DNA from: Dehalococcoidia bacterium UBA2777
GTDB taxonomy: Bacteria > Chloroflexota > Dehalococcoidia > UBA2247 > UBA2777
Assembly (NCBI GenBank): GCA_002352365.1
Contig: DEIJ01000091.1
Location: forward strand, 1 to 12,448
Direction: 5' to 3'
Length of the DNA: 12,448 bases
Below, piece after piece: positions 12,448-12,448 of the stretch. Position numbers and translations under genes: made by a program. The notes under the pieces are model-generated. The model saw only the letters and a program-made list of their open reading frames with translations, was not told the DNA's origin and did no database searches. Position 1 is the first letter of the stretch, and every line of letters starts with the position of its first letter.

Positions 12448-12448
12448 A

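Overview
The window looks like a piece of chromosome from an anaerobic bacterium with a metal-, sulfur- and selenium-centred metabolism. It carries a CooC-type carbon monoxide dehydrogenase maturation ATPase, an FdhD-type formate dehydrogenase sulfurtransferase, a selenium-trait gene set (TIGR01977-like cysteine desulfurase, YedF, DUF3343), NifU, a flavodoxin and an ACR3-like arsenite permease remnant. The gene mix would fit an anaerobic Chloroflexota (Dehalococcoidia-like) or another acetogen-like lineage, but the sequence alone does not fix the taxon. No rRNA, tRNA, CRISPR array, insertion sequence or phage gene was recognised.

Layout. Positions 104-355 (-) encode a small zinc-ribbon protein. 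A 463-base gap with two near-consensus promoters leads into a two-gene (+) operon at 819-2626: a MoxR/ChlI-like AAA+ ATPase with a four-cysteine insertion, overlapping cooC. A third near-consensus promoter at 2786-2814 precedes a compact (+) operon at 2982-5034: cysteine desulfurase-like protein, YedF and DUF3343, the set known from the selenium-cofactor trait. From 5115 to the right end every supported gene is on the minus strand. Reading in transcription direction from the right edge: a partial cysteine-containing gene, NifU C-domain protein, a decayed stretch, a small unknown, ArsR with its own palindromic operator, a broken ACR3/ArsP-like permease, an unassigned stretch, a cyclophilin-like protein, flavodoxin, an unknown, a YHS protein, an unknown, MnmA, a short remnant, FdhD, a cation-efflux transporter, a nadA remnant, a cutA interrupted by an amber codon, and a DUF4405 membrane protein.

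How the genes fit together. The left half handles assembly of metal and chalcogen centres: nickel insertion (CooC plus AAA+ partner) and sulfur/selenium delivery (desulfurase, YedF, DUF3343). The right half adds sulfur transfer to molybdoenzymes (FdhD) and tRNA (MnmA), Fe-S scaffolding (NifU), metal efflux (CDF) and arsenic response (ArsR). It is also a zone of decay: nadA is cut to its 3' end and frameshifted, cutA and the permease each hold an in-frame TAG, and the permease looks like a splice of two families. These broken genes were found by translating the gaps and are easy to miss in automatic annotation.

Most interesting points: the AAA+/CooC pair with its Cys4 insertion; an FdhD without the usual catalytic-loop cysteine; a two-part hairpin that begins exactly at the UGA of mnmA and is followed by an in-frame coding-like tail, in a window that also carries selenium genes; a flavodoxin whose best-placed start is AUA; and the mosaic arsenic permease remnant.
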